Below are positions 36,165 through 48,247 of a stretch of DNA of 64,000 bases, in pieces; the first letter of the stretch is position 1; each line of letters starts with the position of its first letter. Made by a program: the position numbers and the translations under genes. The notes beneath the pieces were generated by a model. It had not been told where the DNA came from. It was given only the letters and a program-made list of their open reading frames with translations, and ran no database searches. The stretch covers positions 310,001-374,000 of the forward strand of contig NW_027461517.1 in assembly GCF_024713945.1 (NCBI RefSeq), given 5' to 3'. Source of the stretch: Dermatophagoides farinae. Lineage: Eukaryota; Arthropoda; Arachnida; Sarcoptiformes; Pyroglyphidae.

Positions 36165-37619
36165 TTAATTTACGGAATCCAAATGCTGTTTTACAGAGAG
36201 ATTTAAAGCTTGAATGCTATTCCAAGGATGTGGAAGTTCGTCTGCGGGATTTGGCGAAAACTCTTCCGCTTGTTTTTGCGTTATTTTGACTGACTTAGGC
36301 GTAGGATGGAAATATGAAGATAAAGCAGAGCCGTGAAGTCTGAAAAATTCCGGTGAATACATGTTATGGATTTCTGTAGTAGGACAGTTCATCCATTGAG
36401 ACTGAAGCCATGTTGTTATTAGAGGATGATTTCCATCGATAGGAAGCACGTTATCGAATATTTCTTCTTCGTTTTCTTCTTGTGTTTTTTTGTCTTGTGC
36501 TTGTAACACAGAACACCAGTGGTTGTCATCGGGTTGCACTTTAAGACTTGGGTCAACTCGCATTTCTGGGGGCAGTTTACCACCGTGTTCTTCTTTATAT
36601 ACTTCAAGTTGATCAGCAGCCGCTCGCATCCATAAGGCTTGCATATCAGCTTTACTAAAGGTGCTAGGGTTGATAAGGTTAACATTGATATCTTTTTCAA
36701 TAACCTGTAAAGAAATATCCACTGGAACTGGAACTAGCTTGTCTTCAACTACTAAAACTGGTTTTTCTCGAGTGCATTTAACACCATATACGTCTGTAGT
36801 AAAAGAAAGTTTGGGAGTAACTTGTCTACGAACTGCGATCGGCACGAAGCTATCGACAAATTTGAGAACAGGAACTTCTATCGGAATGCATACGGCCTTT
36901 GGCACTGTGAAAGGAACTGGAACGTCGATGGTAATTGGTTCATCGCTACTAGAAATAAAACCAATTAAGTCGGGTTTTTCATTTGTGTTGCTCACATCGT
37001 CCGTAGGCTTTTTTTCATTTTTCGATTGATCTTCATTTTGTAACTGACCTTGCATCTCAGGTGAAGCTTTATCCAAATCTTCAAAGCTGACATCATCAGG
37101 CATATATCGCGTGATTATTTCCAATAGAGAGTCAGATTCAACGTAGCGAATAACTTCTTTAACGGCTGGAACTTTGACTTCTTTTGTATTCCACTGCAAA
37201 CGTGGTTTTGTAACATCTAAAATGCGTTCTTCAACATTGAATTTAGGAACGTATTTATTGACTTTTCCAACTTCTTTATATACCGGCACATATTCATCTA
37301 TTATTTGCATTGAGTTTATTGGGATTTCATTAACTCGCTCTTTTGAAATCAATTTCGGTACTTCATAATGATAAGTAATTTTAGTTGTTTCAGGCTCCAT
37401 ATCAAGTAAATACACATCAGTAGGGATTTTAACAACATCCTCTGTAATTTCTATGTCTCTCTTGACTGCAACATACTCCTAAGGGAATATCCTTAACATT
37501 ATTTGTGAACTTACAGATTTTTTGCTGGAGCGACTACTGTCAAGATATTTTTGTTCTGGATGTTCTGTTTCGTGGATTTTTACAGATTTATGGACATTAT
37601 TATGTTTTTGATTGTTCAT
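36165..37619 (-). CDS. Alveolin (inner membrane complex protein), two exons
   Basis: Exons 37515-37619 and 36165-37478 join across a 36-nt intron to give 472 residues. The start could also be an earlier in-frame ATG at 37649. The alveolin domain has repeats rich in Val, Pro, Lys and Glu: EVPKLISKERVNEIPINS, VDEYVPVYKEVGKVNKYVP-like and KPRLQWNTKEVKVPAVKEV, then after an acidic disordered linker IDVPVPFTVPKAVCIPIEV and KFVDSFVPIAVRRQVTPKL. Alveolins build the filament network under the pellicle of apicomplexans, ciliates and dinoflagellates. The C-terminal third is family-specific (TTEIHNMYSPEFFRLHGSA, with Trp and Pro). Paired head to head with a second alveolin. Confidence 0.88.
37479..37514 (-). 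other. 36-nt spliceosomal intron (alveolin 1)
   Basis: On the minus strand GTAAGTTCAC to TATTCCCTTAG, phase 0 after a Ser codon (TCT). Longest intron seen in the window. Confidence 0.82.
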
Positions 37620-37712
37620 TGTTAAATTTATGTGGAGCACATGTTGCATGCGCCGGCAAGAAGAATGCAAGTTTTTTCATCTATTCGTTAAGATAGCACA
37701 ACGAGATAAACC

Positions 37713-38789
37713 ATGAGTGATCATCAGAATTCTGACCATGAAGAACCTAAAGCAATTAATGGTCTTCCGTTTGTCTCAGATATTAAAGCACCACCACGGC
37801 AATCTGTAAGTGCCAAACAGTCAAAACTCCTTTAGTCAGAAAGAACTGAACAAAAAGAATACATAGAACATTCAATCAAGCAATCTATTCCGCATAAACA
37901 AATAGAACATCAATTTATAAGCAAAGAGGTAGAAGTTCCCAAAGATGTTGTCAAAACTGTTCCAATTGTCAGCACGTTGCACAGAAAACTGGCCGTCGAA
38001 AAACCAGTATACAACATCGATACAATTGAAGTACCACAAACACATATTGTCGACAGAATCCACGAAACTTTCAACGACATAGAGAAGGAAAAATTAGTTG
38101 AAGTCGAAGACGTCATTATTCAAGAACGGTTAATTCCAATTCCCAAGCGTGAAGTAAAGCATGTAACTAAAAAATTACCCAGATCTGAATATAATCAAAT
38201 CGTATCTTCTTACCAATTGCACACAGAAGAGAAATTCGACGAGCAACTGTTTAAGAACACTTCAGAACCCAAACTCAAATCTCTTATGGAATTAATGAAC
38301 GATCCTTACGCCGTACAACACACTAGCCCGACTTTCAGACATTCGCCCAAGCCTTTGGAAATTCCAATGATTCATTACAAAGCAAATCCAGTCGAACGTA
38401 TTGTAGACAGATGTGTTCCTGTTCCTGTCGAACTCGAAGTCAAACAAGAATACCTATGCCCAACATTGATCCCCGTATGGGAGGAACGTGTTATTACTGT
38501 ACATTACACGCGTGTCATAGAAAAACCCGTTCCTATAGATGCTTTCTCTAACAAGACACTCATGAATATGTATCTTAAACAAACTAACGACATTGACAAA
38601 AAGGCCGAAGACAACTGGCGCAAAGGCAAGAAAAGCATTTTGTCAGGTAAATCTAATCGTATTCCTATATTGGATAAAATGACTGTAGAAGACTGTGAAA
38701 CCTTAAACTTGAACTTCGGTCCAAGTTTCACATCTGAAGCTGAAGCTGGGACAGTTCGAGTCATTAAAGATCCTATTTCTACTTATTAA
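37713..38789 (+). CDS. Alveolin (inner membrane complex protein), second copy, two exons
   Basis: Exons 37713-37805 and 37836-38789 join across a 30-nt intron to give 348 residues starting MSDHQNSDHEEPKAINGLPF. The alveolin repeats are EVEVPKDVVKTVPIVS, TIEVPQTHIVDRIHETF, VEVEDVIIQERLIPIPKRE and, after a spacer, NPVERIVDRCVPVPVELEV, then TLIPVWEERVITVHYTRV and EKPVPIDAF. The C-terminus is specific. Function as for the neighbouring alveolin: pellicle filament protein. The two starts are 94 bp apart, and both have an intron in phase 0 after about 31-35 codons, so an inverted duplication followed by divergence is likely. Confidence 0.88.
37806..37835 (+). other. 30-nt spliceosomal intron (alveolin 2)
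   Basis: GTAAGTGCCAAAC to AAAACTCCTTTAG, phase 0 after a TCT Ser codon, as in the partner alveolin gene. Contains an in-frame TAG. Confidence 0.85.
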
Positions 38790-39075
38790 TTTAAGTGGGT
38801 AGTCCAAACAATTCAAATGTACTTAAAGTATATATTTTAATTGTGCTTGTGCACCTGTAAAACTCAAAAAAACCAGTTTATCAAATCGCCAAATTTCATA
38901 CGGTAGAACCGTATCAACAAGCCTATCACAAGTTTTGTCAATATTTATAAACTAATATATAATAACAAATAAATTTTAGTAACTTTTTATTTGGCCTGAT
39001 GTTAAAAAAAAATTTAGCCCGCGATTCATAAAAAGAACGAAAGAACTTTCAACTATATTTGGTTTATAAATTTTT

Positions 39076-42000
39076 ATGGACAGCTTGGTTAATGACACCT
39101 TATTAGCCGTGAATTCTGTAGACAATGATGTTCTTTCTTCTCTGGCAGATATTGAACTTAAGCTTCGAAATCTACTGACGTACAATGAAGAATACAGTAA
39201 AAACGAACTTGAAAAAGCTCTAAAAGATCTTAAAGACAAAACTACAGACTTAGTAAATCACTATAAAGAAACGTTTGAGAGTTGTTTTCTAAAATTTTTT
39301 GGTATAAAGCACAGCATCCCGAATAACGCGATTCTTTTTTCAGAATTAGTTCTGCTCATTTACACCCATATCAAACGTACAGCTTTGAAGTTAGGAAGTC
39401 CTTTTTTATACTTAAATATTGAACCATATTTAGACAAAATAGTAAAAGTACTAAACAAGGTACGCTCATCTGGGCGACACAGTGTTGAGTATCCAACCGG
39501 TGTATCGTTACTTTATTGCGCAATTTTCAGTTTCGATGAAGCAAATTTCAAAAACAACGATGTTTGGAAATCAGCTTTGCCGGACTTGATAAAACATTTC
39601 AGTAGTTTGCTTTACGTTGACAGCGATGAAATTTTCATCAACCATAAATCTTCAAACGACAGAATTTATTTTCAAATTTCCAGAACGCGCCTCACAAGTC
39701 AACTGCTAGTCCAACTCGCGCTCAAACATTATAGCTATCCTTTGTTTAAAGCAGTGATATCGTTTCCAGAAAACGTAGACAACTACATTTCTTACTTGTA
39801 TTCTCTCAAAAAAACAGATCGACTGAAAATTCTACTAAAACTTCCACTGGATTTATGTCTATCAATCATAACTAGAATTGAAATTAACGATGTTTTAGAT
39901 TTTTTTGTACAAAAAGTTAAGATTACTAAGCTGGAAGAATTTGGGTTTTTTACAAAAATAATTTTACATTTGCTTGACTCTGAGGTGAGTAGCTTATTTT
40001 GCAAAATGCTTTGTAAAATGCGAAACATTGTCAACACTTTATTTGAATTACCAGCAGACAAACTCTTGCCTATCTTAGCTTACGATGAGTTTAACAAGAC
40101 TTTGATCGAACTGGAATTTAGTAAAACGTCAATAGTAACTTGGCAAATGTGTTTAAAAAACAACTATTTTTCTGATTATGCTTTTATCAATAAGTACATT
40201 CTACTGTCTGACATGCAGTTAGATTACAATGGTGTGCCTCTTAAATTTATCACTGTAATACAAAAAGAATTCAATCTGGGCAAAATCAATAATCTGCACT
40301 TGTACCACATTTATCTGACTCGACTAAACAAATTCTTACCAATAGCTCTTTTACAAACTCAAAGCTGGTTTAATCTCAACTACTCTAAAAGCATATTTAA
40401 AACCATTTCTTGCCAATATATTAGAAGTACTTTAGACATACAAACTTCGATTTCGGATATGTCTGACAATATTCAAAATCACGAAAAAGAAATGATCTCT
40501 GATCTAATCTGTTTTTACAGAGACCTAGTATCTATACTGTCTTTCTACTCAGCCGAGTCCTTGATTGACTCAAGCAGTTTATTAAACTTACTACAAGAAT
40601 CTACTCAAGTGCGAGATATTCCTGTTGTTAAAAACTTACTGCTATGCTTCGTTTATAATAGCTGCAATATTTTGGACGAGCTCCTCACTTCAAAATATAA
40701 AAGTGAAGCCATTACCAATATATGTTCTTTCTTTGACCAGATCATTACTATTATAGTCACACTCGAATCTGGTGACGAACTTCTTCAGTCTTTCTTTTAC
40801 GAAGTTTTCACCAAACTTAAACTTGCTGAACAATCATATTGCGTTATTTTTTCAAACTACATTGTTAAAAACCAGAATGATCTTCTATTAGTTTCTGCTT
40901 TGTTCGACGTTCTGATAAATACTTACAAGAACATTTCCGCTTTTGATTTCCCAACAAACAATTTAATTTTAGCGAGCTTAGCTTATCACTTATTTTCGAA
41001 ATCTTCATATACCCACTTTACGAAAACATCAGCATTTCTACGAAAAGACTCAGACAAATCTAAAATCAGCGTTAATCTAATAATAAAATTTTTCAACGGT
41101 ATCTTTTGTAAACTAGATTTAACTGCAGATGAAAAAACGGCTTTCTTGGAATTTATTGACAATAAAACATTGCGCTTGGCGTTTACCACTGAATCAAATG
41201 AATTAAAAATAAAATTAAAGAAATTGAAAATTGAGATAGTTGATTTCTTTAACAAAGATGGTTATATAAAGAAGAAGCGTCACTTTTCACCACCTCCGTC
41301 TTTGTTTGAATCTGCAAATTCGAAATCAAAAAAAAAACAAAAAACGTTATATGAAGAAAAACAATCTAACATTGATCAAAAACCCATTATAAACAATGAT
41401 TTCTCCAATGAACAGCAGACAAGGGTTATTGATGAAGATTTCCTCAATCAATGGTTGCAGAAATACCGAAGTAACTTGGATCAACTTGCCGTTCAAGATG
41501 AACTATATCACATATTGAGCAAATTAACCAGCAAGATAACAATTCTTGACGTTCAAAACATGATTAGTAAAAACATTCAGCGAATCATTCTACGTGACGA
41601 CGTTAACTACAGTTTGAACTTGTTTGTTTACCTGGCAATCAACTACCAGAGTATGTTTGGATCCAAACTACACATCAGTTTTCCAAACTTGCTAAAGGTA
41701 CTTTGTTATTTTTGCTATAGTAGCATAACGGAAAACAACTCCTTTATACTAAACTTGGCCAATATTGAAAATATTTGTAGCGAGTTAGAAATAGCTATTA
41801 CAGATTTTTTATTATCCGAAGACAAACACGCAAAAAAAAATACGAAATATTGGCTTTTAAACATCATACACATTTTATTGATCATTCTCACGCGCTCGGC
41901 TTTGCTGTCAACAAATCACAGCTTATTGTTATCAAAAGAATGCGAGGAGTTTGATTGCTATTTACCTACAGAATTGATTGGCGATCTTATACCTCACATA

Positions 42001-42672
42001 CATGAAGACACTGAATCGGTTTATATTAGAAGACAGGTCATCGAAATCTTTTTAAAATTCAAAATCATAGACTTTTTAATTGCCTCTAAGTTTTTAGCTG
42101 AGTCTGATAAGTCACAGAGTTTTGATATTTGTCTATTTTTATTTCAAGAGCTTGTTATTCGAGAACTTTATCGACTTAAGCACAGATATTTATGTGACTT
42201 AGAAAAACCTAAACGCAGTGTTATGGGCGTACAAAAAAAAGAAAACACAGAAAGACAAAAGTTTTCTAATAAATTAAAAATGATTCAAACAATAATAACA
42301 ACAGCGATGGTGTTAGACGACGACACTATTTCCAAAATTTTGAATCGCACGATATGGGCCGGAATTGGCTTAGTGATGTGTACATTTTACAGATCTAATT
42401 ATCCACCACTTCAGCTTTATATAACCCAGCCGTTTGAGATATTCGACAATGTGAACTTTACATTTGACTTCAAAACTTTAAAGATTATCACGAGATATTT
42501 CAATGTCAAGCCTAAGCACATAAACGACATCATTACTTTGTTTCTCATACTTAAACACTCTTGCTGTACCCCCAGCAACAAAATATATTACGAATCACTT
42601 ATCAATACGTCTAAACTTATCACGCCTGAGCTGCAAGATCTACCAAAGCTCCAGGAGAGTCTGTCGTTATAA
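39076..42672 (+). CDS. Large helical-repeat protein, possibly symplekin/Pta1-like
   Basis: 1198 residues, single exon. The N-terminal 350 residues are HEAT-type helices. A disordered basic linker (KKKRHFSPPPSLFESANSKS) near residue 735 carries a nuclear-type signal. The C-terminal half is again helical. Near the end, KILNRTIWAGIGLVMCTFYRS, then PPLQLYITQPFEIFDNV, is arranged like the symplekin C-terminal segment (W-x-G-F, then LLQLP). Symplekin is the scaffold of mRNA cleavage and polyadenylation factor. Length also fits. The identification is tentative; other HEAT scaffolds are possible. Its 3' end overlaps the convergent gene by 53 bases. Confidence 0.5.
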   Translation: MDSLVNDTLLAVNSVDNDVLSSLADIELKLRNLLTYNEEYSKNELEKALKDLKDKTTDLVNHYKETFESCFLKFFGIKHSIPNNAILFSELVLLIYTHIKRTALKLGSPFLYLNIEPYLDKIVKVLNKVRSSGRHSVEYPTGVSLLYCAIFSFDEANFKNNDVWKSALPDLIKHFSSLLYVDSDEIFINHKSSNDRIYFQISRTRLTSQLLVQLALKHYSYPLFKAVISFPENVDNYISYLYSLKKTDRLKILLKLPLDLCLSIITRIEINDVLDFFVQKVKITKLEEFGFFTKIILHLLDSEVSSLFCKMLCKMRNIVNTLFELPADKLLPILAYDEFNKTLIELEFSKTSIVTWQMCLKNNYFSDYAFINKYILLSDMQLDYNGVPLKFITVIQKEFNLGKINNLHLYHIYLTRLNKFLPIALLQTQSWFNLNYSKSIFKTISCQYIRSTLDIQTSISDMSDNIQNHEKEMISDLICFYRDLVSILSFYSAESLIDSSSLLNLLQESTQVRDIPVVKNLLLCFVYNSCNILDELLTSKYKSEAITNICSFFDQIITIIVTLESGDELLQSFFYEVFTKLKLAEQSYCVIFSNYIVKNQNDLLLVSALFDVLINTYKNISAFDFPTNNLILASLAYHLFSKSSYTHFTKTSAFLRKDSDKSKISVNLIIKFFNGIFCKLDLTADEKTAFLEFIDNKTLRLAFTTESNELKIKLKKLKIEIVDFFNKDGYIKKKRHFSPPPSLFESANSKSKKKQKTLYEEKQSNIDQKPIINNDFSNEQQTRVIDEDFLNQWLQKYRSNLDQLAVQDELYHILSKLTSKITILDVQNMISKNIQRIILRDDVNYSLNLFVYLAINYQSMFGSKLHISFPNLLKVLCYFCYSSITENNSFILNLANIENICSELEIAITDFLLSEDKHAKKNTKYWLLNIIHILLIILTRSALLSTNHSLLLSKECEEFDCYLPTELIGDLIPHIHEDTESVYIRRQVIEIFLKFKIIDFLIASKFLAESDKSQSFDICLFLFQELVIRELYRLKHRYLCDLEKPKRSVMGVQKKENTERQKFSNKLKMIQTIITTAMVLDDDTISKILNRTIWAGIGLVMCTFYRSNYPPLQLYITQPFEIFDNVNFTFDFKTLKIITRYFNVKPKHINDIITLFLILKHSCCTPSNKIYYESLINTSKLITPELQDLPKLQESLSL

Positions 42673-45600
42673 ATTCGTTTGACAATTCGTTTTTATTAAT
42701 TTTCAAGTCTTGGCAAATGAGTAGGCGTAGTTCTTCATCCTTAAAAATTTTTTCAAGATTGCTTGCAGATCCTTGATACAAATTCACCACAACGTCAACA
42801 ATCTCAAACTTCAAACTGCTGGACGCTGGTAAAACACTTTTCAACGCTTCTAAAACTGGGAAAATTGTGCTCACGAGGTAATTTTGAAACAAAGAAATCT
42901 CAAGTTTTTTTGCTTTAGAATTTTCATTGACAAACGACAGTCGTAGCTCGTCTGATTTTACCAGTTGGAGAATGTCCGAAATTGTTTTTTCGACTTCAGT
43001 CGTCCAATTGATGTTGTTTATCTCCTCTATAAAGGATTTTAAAAACTCGTTTATAAATTTATTCATCAGGTTGTGTTTTGTAGATTCATTTAAGTTTTGC
43101 ATTAACAACTTGTATATAGCCTTACGACAGCCCTGATCCGGAATAATGAAGTCTTTTATACACAGTGAGTCTACATCAGTCCCAAATCGCGCTTGTACTT
43201 GGCTTCGATACTGAAAACTAGTCAAACTATACGTTTTGAACTTTTGGTGGTCATACCAACCGTTGTAAAATAGAATGAGTTCTTGAAAGTTGTTGATGAA
43301 AATATCTTTCCACTTTATCTTAATGAAATACATTAGCACGTCTTTGAATGCCGTGTCTTTAAATTGCAGAAAATACAGAAGTTGATACAGAATCACTCCT
43401 TTGAGTTTTAAAAAATCTTGTACGATCAGTTGCGAAAAAACAAAAAATATTTGGTACAGGTCTTCCCCGCAAAGCTTTTCGCAAAAGTACTCTCTGCGAA
43501 CTAAACCCAGCAACAGTGGAAAGTAAGCTTCTGCGACGCTCGAATATTTCACAACCAAGTCATACATGCGGAATATCAAGTTTACGAGCGAGATTTTCGA
43601 TCCTACTACGATCAGCTCGAACAGATGATCTTTGATGAATTGTTCGTCACTGAGGTAACACTGAGTCAACACATCCATGAATATCGGCGGCATGTTTGAA
43701 CTATGCGGATTTTTCAATATGTTCACGAAGTTTTTCTTGTTCATCGTAAGCGATTTTAATTTCTCAATCAGTTCGCTAGAGAAATTAACGCGACTCAAGT
43801 CAAAGTTTTTTGGTTGGTTAGATTTACAAGTTTGGCTGAAGTAGTCAACCATTTTAAAAAATGCTAAATCTTGAATTACCCGCGAACTGACGGCGTTGTT
43901 TTCAATGTTCACGAAAGAATAGTTACCTATGTCTGTCAGGTAGTTTTCTATTTTTTCAAAATAAACACTGGCCAGAGGCCAATTAACAACGCTAGCCTGT
44001 TCCAGCACCGTTAGGAAGAGTAACGTTAGGTTGTCCATATAAGGTAAATACACAAGAACTTTTTGAATAATTTTTAAAAGAGTTTTGAGGTACAACTCTA
44101 AATTTTTGACGTTACTTATTTTGTTTGTTAAAACGTAGATTAATATGTATAGAATCATTTGAGTGCAGGAATAAAATTCGCCAGGTCTCTCTGTCAATGG
44201 TTCGTTATTAACTTCTTTAAAAGGATTTAGCAACGTGTTGTCGAGGAAGATAAGCTCAATCAATTTCATCCACAAATTGCTATACTCGTCTTGTGGAATA
44301 GGTAGCACCAAAGAGGGAATTTTAATTGTAATATACAGCATGTGGATAAACTTGCTACTATAAAGTTCTAAAATAGTAAAATTGGTAGGGATCATTTGTA
44401 AACTTATATGATTATTGACCTTTGTCTGGAGATAGTCAGGATTGACTCTGGACACGATAGGCAAAAACAAGTTTTCACAGTAAAACCTGTTGACAAGTGT
44501 CTTCAAAAGGACCACATCCCCTGCGTAAAACAAATTTACCACTAGCTCTCCCACAGCTTTGCTTACGCCGACTTCGACATCAAGAGCTAAGTTAAATAAA
44601 ATGCTTGCAAACAGCGCTATTTGATCTTGTTCGTCGAAAAACACCAAGTGTCTTTTACGAACACCTACGAATGAATTAAGATAATCTCCAAACCTTATTC
44701 GCACAATACTTGTAGGGTCGAAAACAAAGTCTTTCAGAACAGAAATGTAGTTTAGTGTCAGTTGTCTTCGATCAAAAGTATCAAGTAAGTAAAAAATCAA
44801 CTTCAGCAAAGCTTTTCGCACGTAAGACTTTTCGTCTTTTGCGAGCAAAGTAATTATTTTTTCCAAATGCTGGACTAAATCGAACTGTCGGTGTTTTTTT
44901 TCGTTGAAAAAAGCACTGTCACAAGTCTTAAGCAGTTCTACGACCAGCTCGATGCTTCGACAACGGATGCTAGCGGCTGTATAAATACAGCCGTTCAACA
45001 ACAACACTAAAAGTTTCTCCTTCATGAATCCGTAAACTTTGATTTCCATGCAATATTCGAAATAGCACTCTAACGCTAATAACCGGAGGTTGATTTGTTC
45101 CGGATTTGTGCATTGCTTTTTCAAAAAAAACAATAGAAAATTTTCTTGTTTTGCATTGCACGACTTTATGGTTATAAGAAACTTTACTATGATCGAAGCA
45201 AAAATCAATCGTATGTCTTTGCGCTCTGCACAAATATTCATTGTTTCCATTAAAAACGAAAATGTCGTCAAAGTTTCGTTCAGTAAACTTTCCACGACGT
45301 TATACATTTGTTTGTTTGTTTTTCTCAACTCTGACAAGATACAGTTCTGATCTGTCAAAGTAGTTATTGCTAGTTTGAGTAATTCGTCTTCCACGTCGTT
45401 AAGATCAGCAATAGAGTTCAAAATGGCATGAATATCCCCTGTATCAGACACAATTTCAAGGTAAAAACTCAACATGTCGAATAGCGTTTTTGACACGAAC
45501 TTGAATTTTTTCTGCACGCTAGCTAAAGCGAGATTTCCATTCATCTTTTCTTTAAGTATCTGAACTGAATTACTAGTAAAATACTTGTACACATGCAACG

Positions 45601-46417
45601 TCAATTTGATGGTTAAATCGCTGTCATCGCTGCGAATGGTTACTTCTTTTAAGGCAGAAATGTTTTGTAAGAATGATTTGTAATGGTGTATAAAATTGGC
45701 AGTCAAATTGCTTTCTAGTTTTTTAATCGAATTGAAAAAAACATTGAACACGATGTTTAGCCCGTAAAATTTAGATAACAGTTTGTGTAGTGCGGAAGGT
45801 CTGCTAAATATCTTGACAAATAGATCTATGCACATTTCATCACTCTCAATGGGAGCTTCGTTTGCCAGAAACCCACAAAAAAAGTAACTGCTTGTTATAA
45901 TGTTTATGCAGACTTCGTCTGCAATGCTGACGGCGTAACACAAGAAATGCCAATATAAAGCGAAGATCGGTTTTTTATTCCAGCCTTCCAAGTAGTAAAC
46001 TAGAGCAAACACGAACAGCAAGCCCTGGCTGATGCCTGTAATATATTCTAGACGACTTAAATTATTATCTTTGTAAACGCCAACATCTACTTGCTGCGAT
46101 ATGAAGGACAATTCATTTTTCAGCGAAGAAATATTGTATAAAAAATTATTACAAGTGATCTCGTTGTACTGACCTGCTAGCTACACATTTGTTAAAAATA
46201 AACTTACTTTTTCTGCAATGGCTTGACAGTAACTCACAACGCTTTTTAAACTGTTCGGAACTTTGGCTGTTATTTTTTCATTTAGATATATAGGAGGGAA
46301 AGAAAGTTCGAGTTCAGGGTAGTCGAATTCAATCCCACTAATGTACTTTTTGAAAATCTCATTAACCAATTCTACATCCCGCTCAGGAAACTCGATGTTC
46401 TCATTCTCTAAAATCAT
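42620..46417 (-). CDS. Condensin-II subunit D3-like HEAT-repeat protein (two exons)
   Basis: Exons 46208-46417 and 42620-46180 join across a 27-nt intron to give 1256 residues (a downstream acceptor, giving 39 nt and four fewer residues, is also in frame). The protein is a long HEAT solenoid. The segment LAKDEKSYVRKALLKLIFYL, then VFDPTSIVRIRFGDYLNSF, matches the NCAPD3 signature DEKSNVRKSALQVLVSIL and its neighbour. Condensin II compacts chromosomes, and D3 is one of its non-SMC subunits. Length is somewhat shorter than animal D3 (about 1500). Condensin D2 or another kleisin-associated HEAT protein cannot be excluded. The 3' end overlaps the convergent gene. Confidence 0.55.
46181..46207 (-). 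other. 27-nt spliceosomal intron (condensin-D3-like gene)
   Basis: On the minus strand GTAAGTTTATT to AAATGTGTAG, phase 0. It removes an in-frame TAG. A second acceptor 12 nt downstream (ending GGTCAG) keeps the same frame. Confidence 0.8.
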
Positions 46418-46503
46418 TCATTAAATTATAAAAATATTATCAGATATTTGTGATAAAAAAACCGCCAAACAGAAAAACTATGGTCTCTTTGCGTATGTAT
46501 TTA

Positions 46504-48024
46504 TTATAAATAAGTAATCGCGCTTGGGCTTTGTTTTTTCGCGAGCGTTAGATTGTTTGTTTTGGACAAATTGATGCAATAATCATTTTCTGAGTTTTTA
46601 ACGCAAATAAAATCTAAATTATAAGACATTATATTGTCACAATTGTCATTTAAAGTAACATCAACGAGTGTTTCGAAATTGACCCACGGAGGAAACACCA
46701 AGCTAGACAAAACAGCGTTCGGCGTAGGCGACACCACACTAAAAACAATCTTATTCGAAACGAACTCTGGCCAGTTTAAGTCCAAGTAGATAGAATAGTA
46801 CAACAGTTCGTAGAAATTAATGAATCTTCGGTAACTGTAACATTGGTCTATGGATCGAATGACAAATAAACTAGCACGTCTGATCGGCATGATAGCGTCG
46901 ATCAGTTCGTTAAAATCAACTTGTGTCTTTACAGGGTAAAATAAATTAGATACCGCGAACAGCTCGTTTTTGTTTTTGGTTTGAATTGCATCTCCAACAC
47001 TGTTTGTTAAAGCCGAACTATTTTCGTTTTCACGTTCCCATTGTGCATATGTCGACGGAAACTCGGATTTATCGTCGACTATGATCAATAAACTGTGAAA
47101 CTCACTTAGTATTTTTGCTATTTCACTGGTGTTAGTCGTAACAATGCATGCTCCGCTGTTGAATAACTCTAGAAACCGGATAAACGGATGTATCGGTATG
47201 TTCATGCAATCATAGCCTGCATCCACTGTCAAGTGGTCTGTATAACACTGAATATTCGACAAGTACTCCACCACCGGTTTTTCTGAATAAACTACCACTT
47301 TTTGAAATGCTAAAGCGCTATCGCCAAACAAATAAACAGAAGCGTAAAGAAGATTTTCAAAGCTAAGTGTCAATACACAATTCATGCCTTCCTGGCCACT
47401 ACAAATCAAGTCGGAAAACAATTTTGTCAATGTCGACGCGTTTTGATGAAGGCCTGACAAGTAGTCTACGCGATCGCAATTTTTGTCTAAATTCACGATT
47501 TTGATAACGTCGTTTTCTTGTTTAAGCCAATGGGCTAGATAATACCACACAGGCGCTTTGCGACTAATTAAATAAGTTTCGCTTTCCAGGTTAATTATTT
47601 CAGAAAAGCAACTATACAAAAAACGTTTATATGAATTTCGGTATTCAAGCCGCAAACGCCAAACGACGTCTTGTAGCGACCAGTCTGTTGGAACCCAATC
47701 CAAAAACAAAGTTGCTACTGATTCGTCAACCAAAAGCTCCGTTGTCTCTTTATTTTTCACTATGATAGTGTTTTTGCACACCTGCTGCTGCTCTCCAACC
47801 AGAAAAATAGAAGGCACTAAAATTATCAATTTCGTCTTTGTGATTACAGGTAAAACGGCATTTTGAATCTCCAGTGAATCCTGCTCAACCAAATCGTTGT
47901 TGCTGTTTTCCAGAAACTCCAAATAAGAAGACACCTTAGTGAAAAGACACAAATTAGCATTAGTGTGCAAAACGTTATCAACAGCTATCTCAACGTCTTC
48001 TATTAAATTAAAATTCAAGCTCAT
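46504..48024 (-). CDS. Protein of unknown function
   Basis: 506 residues, single exon, starting MSLNFNLIEDVEIAVDNV. Mixed alpha/beta character with several beta-type hydrophobic stretches (KLIILVPSIFLVGE, then LLIIVDDKSEFPSTYAQW), and some aromatic runs (VWYYLAHWLKQEND). No signal peptide, membrane segment, P-loop or metal motif that I can identify. Not recognised. It is 87 bp from the start of the condensin-D3-like gene on the same strand and divergent from the V-ATPase gene. Confidence 0.6.
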   Translation of the reverse strand: MSLNFNLIEDVEIAVDNVLHTNANLCLFTKVSSYLEFLENSNNDLVEQDSLEIQNAVLPVITKTKLIILVPSIFLVGEQQQVCKNTIIVKNKETTELLVDESVATLFLDWVPTDWSLQDVVWRLRLEYRNSYKRFLYSCFSEIINLESETYLISRKAPVWYYLAHWLKQENDVIKIVNLDKNCDRVDYLSGLHQNASTLTKLFSDLICSGQEGMNCVLTLSFENLLYASVYLFGDSALAFQKVVVYSEKPVVEYLSNIQCYTDHLTVDAGYDCMNIPIHPFIRFLELFNSGACIVTTNTSEIAKILSEFHSLLIIVDDKSEFPSTYAQWERENENSSALTNSVGDAIQTKNKNELFAVSNLFYPVKTQVDFNELIDAIMPIRRASLFVIRSIDQCYSYRRFINFYELLYYSIYLDLNWPEFVSNKIVFSVVSPTPNAVLSSLVFPPWVNFETLVDVTLNDNCDNIMSYNLDFICVKNSENDYCINLSKTNNLTLAKKQSPSAITYL

Positions 48025-48247
48025 GCTTTTAACTTATAAATAAGCGTAATAGCTTAGATCCTAATCATGTTTTTTCTTTTTCCTTCCAAGAAAAATATTT
48101 TCTCGGTGTTCTGATAAAGAAATTGTAAAAATTTGAGAGAAAATTATGTGTTCAAAAAACCAATTAAATTATTATAATTATAGAAATATACTCAAATTAA
48201 TCAAATAGTTCATTATCACGAACTATTATTAAGACGAATATTAAACC

